A DNA stretch of 64,000 bases from Xiphophorus maculatus (taxonomy: Eukaryota; Chordata; Actinopteri; Cyprinodontiformes; Poeciliidae): contig NC_036450.1 of the NCBI RefSeq assembly GCF_002775205.1, forward strand, positions 18,371,479-18,435,478. Direction: 5' to 3'. Positions 39,101-45,100 of the stretch are shown piece after piece. Each line of letters starts with the position of its first letter. Position 1 is the first letter of the stretch. Below the pieces are notes generated by a model. That model had not been told where the DNA came from. It worked only from the letters and a program-made list of their open reading frames with translations, and made no database searches. The translations under genes and the position numbers were made by a program.

Positions 39101-42100
39101 TTTCTCTCTGTTGTTGTGTTCCTTAGAAATTCGCTATAACGTAACTCTGGATGTTCTGCGTAGCAAAGCCAGAGCTTCATTTATTGACCAGGACTTGGAC
39201 AAAAGTGATCGTAAGGTGACAAAGACATTCTTAATCAGCAACGGACAAAGAATATGCAAGACGGAAAGATTCATCATGTCGGCAAGTACTCTGACTTTTA
39301 CAGTGTGCAGTTGTTAATTACTAATCAACAGCAATCATCAGACTTTGCTTTTATTCACTATTTACTCTAATCCAATGTTCTCCTAGATTTTCCTACAGTC
39401 CATTTTGCGGCTGTATTTCCTGGTTTTTGCTACGTTTAAGTGATGAGGAAGGCTGTTAGTTGTAGAGAGGACAAAATGAACTGATGAGGAGTAGCTTGGT
39501 GAATAGGAGGAGCATGGCTCAAGCATGAAGCTGACTTCTTCTGCCCTCTTCAGAGTGATGCTACAAGATCGTATCAAGGTCTTAAACAACCCAAATAAGT
39601 GAATACATTTTTAAGGAGATGGATTACTGCATGTGTTTGCTGGATATGGCGTTCTAGTTGAAGGCCTTTTCTGATCAATCATATCACTTGTTTCTTGTTT
39701 CTCGCTGCAGCAGATGGTTTTTAATGTTAGCACTTCAGTGTGTACAGGAATTTCCAGTGGTTTTTTTTTCTTTTCCTTTTATACCAGTCCTTCACTGCAA
39801 CATAAGAAGTCACTGATTAGCTGTCCTTAAACAACTGAAAGAGGAACTAATCAGTGGAAGCAGCTGCTCCTGCTGTGTGTGTATGGATGATGAATATCTG
39901 CTCTGTTCCTACTGTGCCAGTCTGTGCAGAAATTCCCCACATATTCCAAAGCAGAGCTTTGTCTCGGACATGAACACTGCCTCTGTTCTTCCCTTGGCAA
40001 TTCCTGCAGAATGAAACTGCAGATTTTGACATAGTGTTAGAAAAAAAAAGGTATACTATGAACCGCAAGGAATCTATCTCGGGGCAAATGCTTAAAACGA
40101 ACAGACAATGATCCATGGGCCAGTTTATTGAACATTCATGTCTTTAGCAGCCATGAATAAAATCTCTGCATTTTATTCATGGCTCACACGTAGAGGTGAG
40201 CCATGTTCACACGTAGAGGTTTTATATTCTTAGATTATCAGATTTTGTGAGTATCTCCATATATTTTTATTGTAGTACCGTCAGGGTTTTAATATGACAG
40301 ACCAAAACAATGTTCATTAAATGCCCTTGTAATAAAATAATAATAATATAATTTCAAAAATAATCATTTTCAGACTGTTTGTCCTAAAAGCGGCATGGAA
40401 GACGATGCATCTCAAACAGAGTAATTACAGAAAGCTTAAAGGACCATTATTCACTTCTTTGGGGTGATTCCTCTAAAAACAACAACAAAAAAAAATCCTT
40501 AAAACAAAAATACATATACAGATATTTCATTCAAGTACATTTAAAATTCAGCTTAGGAATGAGACAAAGCTACCAGTTAATGCATAGAACGAGTCCATGT
40601 TTGGGCTTCTCTAGTGGATAAAAATATTAAAAATGTACCATAGATGGGTGCTTAGATCCTATTACTTTTATACCCTTCGAAATCTGAAGGGCATGAATAA
40701 GTTTACAAGGCTTGAGTCTTAGACCCACATCAAAAATTCTACCACAGAGAAAATACAGTATATAAACTCTTGAGTCTGAGGTTTTCTTTTACAAACTGCA
40801 AAAGATCACTTTTTGATGTGTTTTGTACAAAAACAATAAAAGCCAACATTATTTTGTAGCTTTTTGTCTCTTGTTAACATCCTCACACCATGTAAGCCAT
40901 ATCCCCCCTGTAGCTTAACAAGTAAATGCATCATCTCAACATCTGCTACACGGACTGGTGCATAAATCTGTGCGGACATTCATGGTTCCCTAAGGATGGA
41001 TTCTGATTGTCGGGCCTTTGCTCAGCGATGAGTTTGGTGTTTTTGTTTAGAGTAAAGGACTGGGTGGTTTATCTGTGAAGTTTTCTCTGTACACTAAGTT
41101 GAAACGGTTTGCTAACATCGGCCCGGTCTGATGCTTGTTCTCAAAACACTCATAAAGCTTTGTCCCACAGATCAAGCAAGTTGTTGGAAGGTTTCTTGAG
41201 AGATTTGTGTCCCCAGTGACATGGCAGTGTCGGTTCTGAACTTTTTTGCATCTGTACAATCAATACACAGTTATAGGTGGGACATTGGATTATAAGTGCT
41301 AAGGGGCTGAAAGGTTGTGAGTTGTAAATTAAACATTCTCATTAGTGCCACAAGAATCAGGTTGTGGTGAATCAACTACACATGTCAGGTTTGGTAAAGA
41401 TTCTCCAGCTTTGAAATGAATCCATTAATCAATCAGTCGCCTGTAGAGTGTCGATTATATAAGGGAAGTTAGCTCACTGTTGTTGTTTTTTGCTTACTTT
41501 CTCCTCCTTTTCTCAATCCTTTTTTTCCACATGTATCCTCTCTGCCTCAGGCCCAGCTGGACTTCAAAGACCCGTTCAACGTTACATTAGAATTTGGACT
41601 CACTAATGAGGACCAAGGCCCTGTCCTGGATGCAAACCTACCCAGATCTATCACTAAGACAGTAAGAACACCCTGTATCTCTCAACTGTCTATTTCACTA
41701 ATTCAGATACCAAGTACCACGAAGCAGAAGATTTCAAACAGCTTTACAATGTGTTTTGTTTGCATATTAAACTTTACATACCTTCATGTCAGCAATTTTG
41801 TTCAAACGGGACATAAATGCATAACACAGCACCTTTTCTTTCCTTTCGTTAAACAGTGCTATGAAAAGTATTTGGGACCCTACAGATTTTTTCTCTATTC
41901 TTTTTATGTTGCACAGCTCAAAAAATATTTGTAATATCTGTCAAAGATGTAAAAAGAAAATCAATACAAAATGTAGTTTTCAAATAAATGATCATTTTAT
42001 TTTATCCTTGACCACATAAAATATAAAACATAATAGCCCACTGAACCCTAACAACTTGCTCCAAGTATTTACAAACTTTTGATCGCTGTTCTGTGTAAAA

Positions 42101-45100
42101 TGGTTTAAATGAAGCCACATCCTTGCCACAGCATGATTTATGAGTTAAGTCCAGACTTTGACTAGGCCACTCTAAAACCCTAATTTATGTTGAGCTCTGT
42201 TGGCATTCAGAGAGGCGGGAATGTTTGTGTCATATAGATCATGACTGATGTTTTTGTCCTCTAACAAAAATAAGATGCAGAAGATGGTGGGAGATAAAAT
42301 ACTGTTAGATCTGATATTAGTTGTATGAATAATTGGATTAGATGATGAAAAAAGGCAAGAAAATCTAATCTTTATAATATAAATTTGTATATAGTAATTG
42401 TTTAATTTAGTGAGTCAAAATTAAGATTTTTATATTTTGAAATGTGAAAAAAGAAATTCAAAAGAAGTCATTTTGAATCACAAAGCTGAATTATTCTCTC
42501 AGAATATTCATCAGGCATATTAAGAAAAATATTTTACCTCGGTGTAAAGAAATGGTTTCCTTAAAGATCTTAGAGTCCCTAAAATTCACAATAAACTTTA
42601 TAGATTCTGTTTGGTAAGAATCTGAGTGAAAATAGACAGAAAATAAAAATATTATCAGAAATATTTTCAGATAATTAAATTGTGACTAAATCTAAATTAA
42701 ATTTTATTCAAAGGTCCTAACAGTAATTTAAAATGTGCTGTCAAAATTAGCTGGAAAATTCATGGATTTGAGAAAAAACTGTGAATGTCAATAATATGAC
42801 TGTATTTATTTACCAAAACACAATTACATAAGACAACATTCAATGTGAAGGCATGCGAAAATAATATGAGAGGGAAATAAAACATCAGAAAAGTAATATT
42901 TTGAATATGCATCAATAAGCCAATATAACATGGTACAGATGGCTGCTCTACATTCAGACAAAAATAAAGTGCACAGAAATATAATGGGGTTTTTTTCTCC
43001 CCTGTAAGAGTCACAGACAGAATGATGTAAGCCTTATCTAAATTAAACATTGTCGGCACAAATAAACCATGAGTAAAATGTCTTTTGTGGATCCGAACAT
43101 GCTGCAGTAGATTCATATCTGCAACAGCTGACTGCCGTCCTTCAGTGTTTCCCACAAGGCTGCCTCTGTCGGTTTTAATGGCCAGGGAAATCTTCCCACA
43201 CTCCCACAAGCATGTTTGCCCTAACAAGAAGGTTTGCAGATTATCAGTAACGGTGAGCAATGTTTCCCGACAAAGGCGAGAAGTATCACCGAAGATGACC
43301 ACTTTGTTTGTACAGTATTAGTTTGTTTTGTGTCAAAAAATGCATCAATGCCAAATATCCTGTCTGTGAGTTACAGGCCTGACCTCCATCTGTGTCCGAT
43401 GGCTGAATGCAGCAATGCGCAGTGTTACTGTAACACTGCGCACTGTAAAAGAGGACACTTTTCAGACATTGCCTGTTGTTGTTATTGAAAAGAAGACACA
43501 GAAAGGTCACAGAAAAGAAAAAAACAGTAAAAAGATGCGCCTTTGCTTATTATTGTATTGGGTCGATGTTTGCAGCAAATACTAAAACAGCCTTTGGGAA
43601 AGAGAACCACAGAAAATCTGCTCTGAATCCATCTTGTTTCTCAGGTTGCAAAGGTTTTGTCCTAAGCACTGAAAGCACTTAAAATATGTGCTTTTAATTT
43701 GGTTTTGGAGTCCAGTTTTATTCTGTACCATGGATTTTGCCCTGTACTTTGACTAGACCATTCTGATAAATGAATGTCTCTGAATCATTTCTATCTTTTA
43801 GATTCCCTTGGTTGACTGCGGAGATCAATTAAAGTGCATCACTGACCTCTCCCTCACGGCAGTGCCGAGCGAGAAAAGGTATTGATTGCTCAATAGGATT
43901 AAAACATAAAAGTTTCCTACCATCCTTGCACATTGTCAGAAGGGAACATGAGGAAAAACTGTCATTTGTTTTAATGTAAAAGATAAACATTTAAAGCGAT
44001 TGGAAGATGAAATGTGTAAGAGACATCAACAGCTGCCTTCTGATATTTGGAGTCATGTAGTTTTATTTAGAAGTGAACCGGAGCGTGACTGCCCCTCTGT
44101 GGGAAAACAAGAACATGACAGTCAGTCGTGTTGACACTTTGTGTGTGTGTGTGTGCGTGTGTGTGTGTGTGTGTGTTTCTCCAGCATGCTGATCCCAGTC
44201 AAATCAAAAGATAAGCTTGACGTGAAAATTGACATCATCAACAAAAAAGACAATGCCTACAACACCAAGGTTATTCTCAACTTCACACCAAATATTAACT
44301 ATGTTAAAGTCGAGGTAAGATTTCTGCTTTCTTCTTCTTTTTTTTTAATGGAAGAATGTCAAAAGAAAAACTATGTTTAATTATGTCATATTTTGCCTTT
44401 TCAGCCAGAGAAAGAGTGCACTCCGGATCACATGAAGGTGGAGTGCGCTGTTGGATATCCCTTCCTAGGAAGTAATGCTAAGGTAAGATTTAGGTTTAGT
44501 TTTAGAAGCTACACTCACTTTACATTTCACTTTACTTATGTTATTAAATTTCAACGTGTCATTTCAACAGGAAAGTTTTAAAGTGAGATTTGAGACAGAC
44601 TCAACTCACATATATGAGAACATTCACATCAATGTGACAACTATAAGGTGAGCCTGTCATCTTTTTTGCTGCACATTATTGGAATATGGAATATGGATTG
44701 TTAAAGTGACTATTTGTGTGAAAATATTGACAAAACAAAAATGACTCTTACAGTGACAGTGAAGAGAATCCGAATACCCTCCATGACAACAATGTGGAAA
44801 TCTCCCTCCCAGTGAAATATGAAGCTGGAGTCATATTCAGTGTGTAAGTATCTGTGGAAATCTGTGCAGATAAATTAACATAATCATGAGTTTAACAGGG
44901 AATTCAGTAAAGCAAAGATATTTGCTTAGTTTTTGTACATGTTTTGGTAGTGTAATAATTTGTTAAATTTTGTCAGAATAAGTCAATATATGTAAAATAT
45001 CAGAAACTAATGTGTATCCTGTCTGGAAATACATTCATTGTTACCTTTGTATGCTGTTTTTCACAGTTATTACTGCTGCCAAAAAAATTCACAAAAAGGG

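Larger units (their letters stand above)
41662..43801 (+). other. itga1: itga1 intron 18
   Basis: GT-AG. Holds a Tc1-derived remnant (41857-42240), an unassigned 180-codon antisense open frame (42760-43302) and a perfect short hairpin (43416-43442). Confidence 0.7.
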
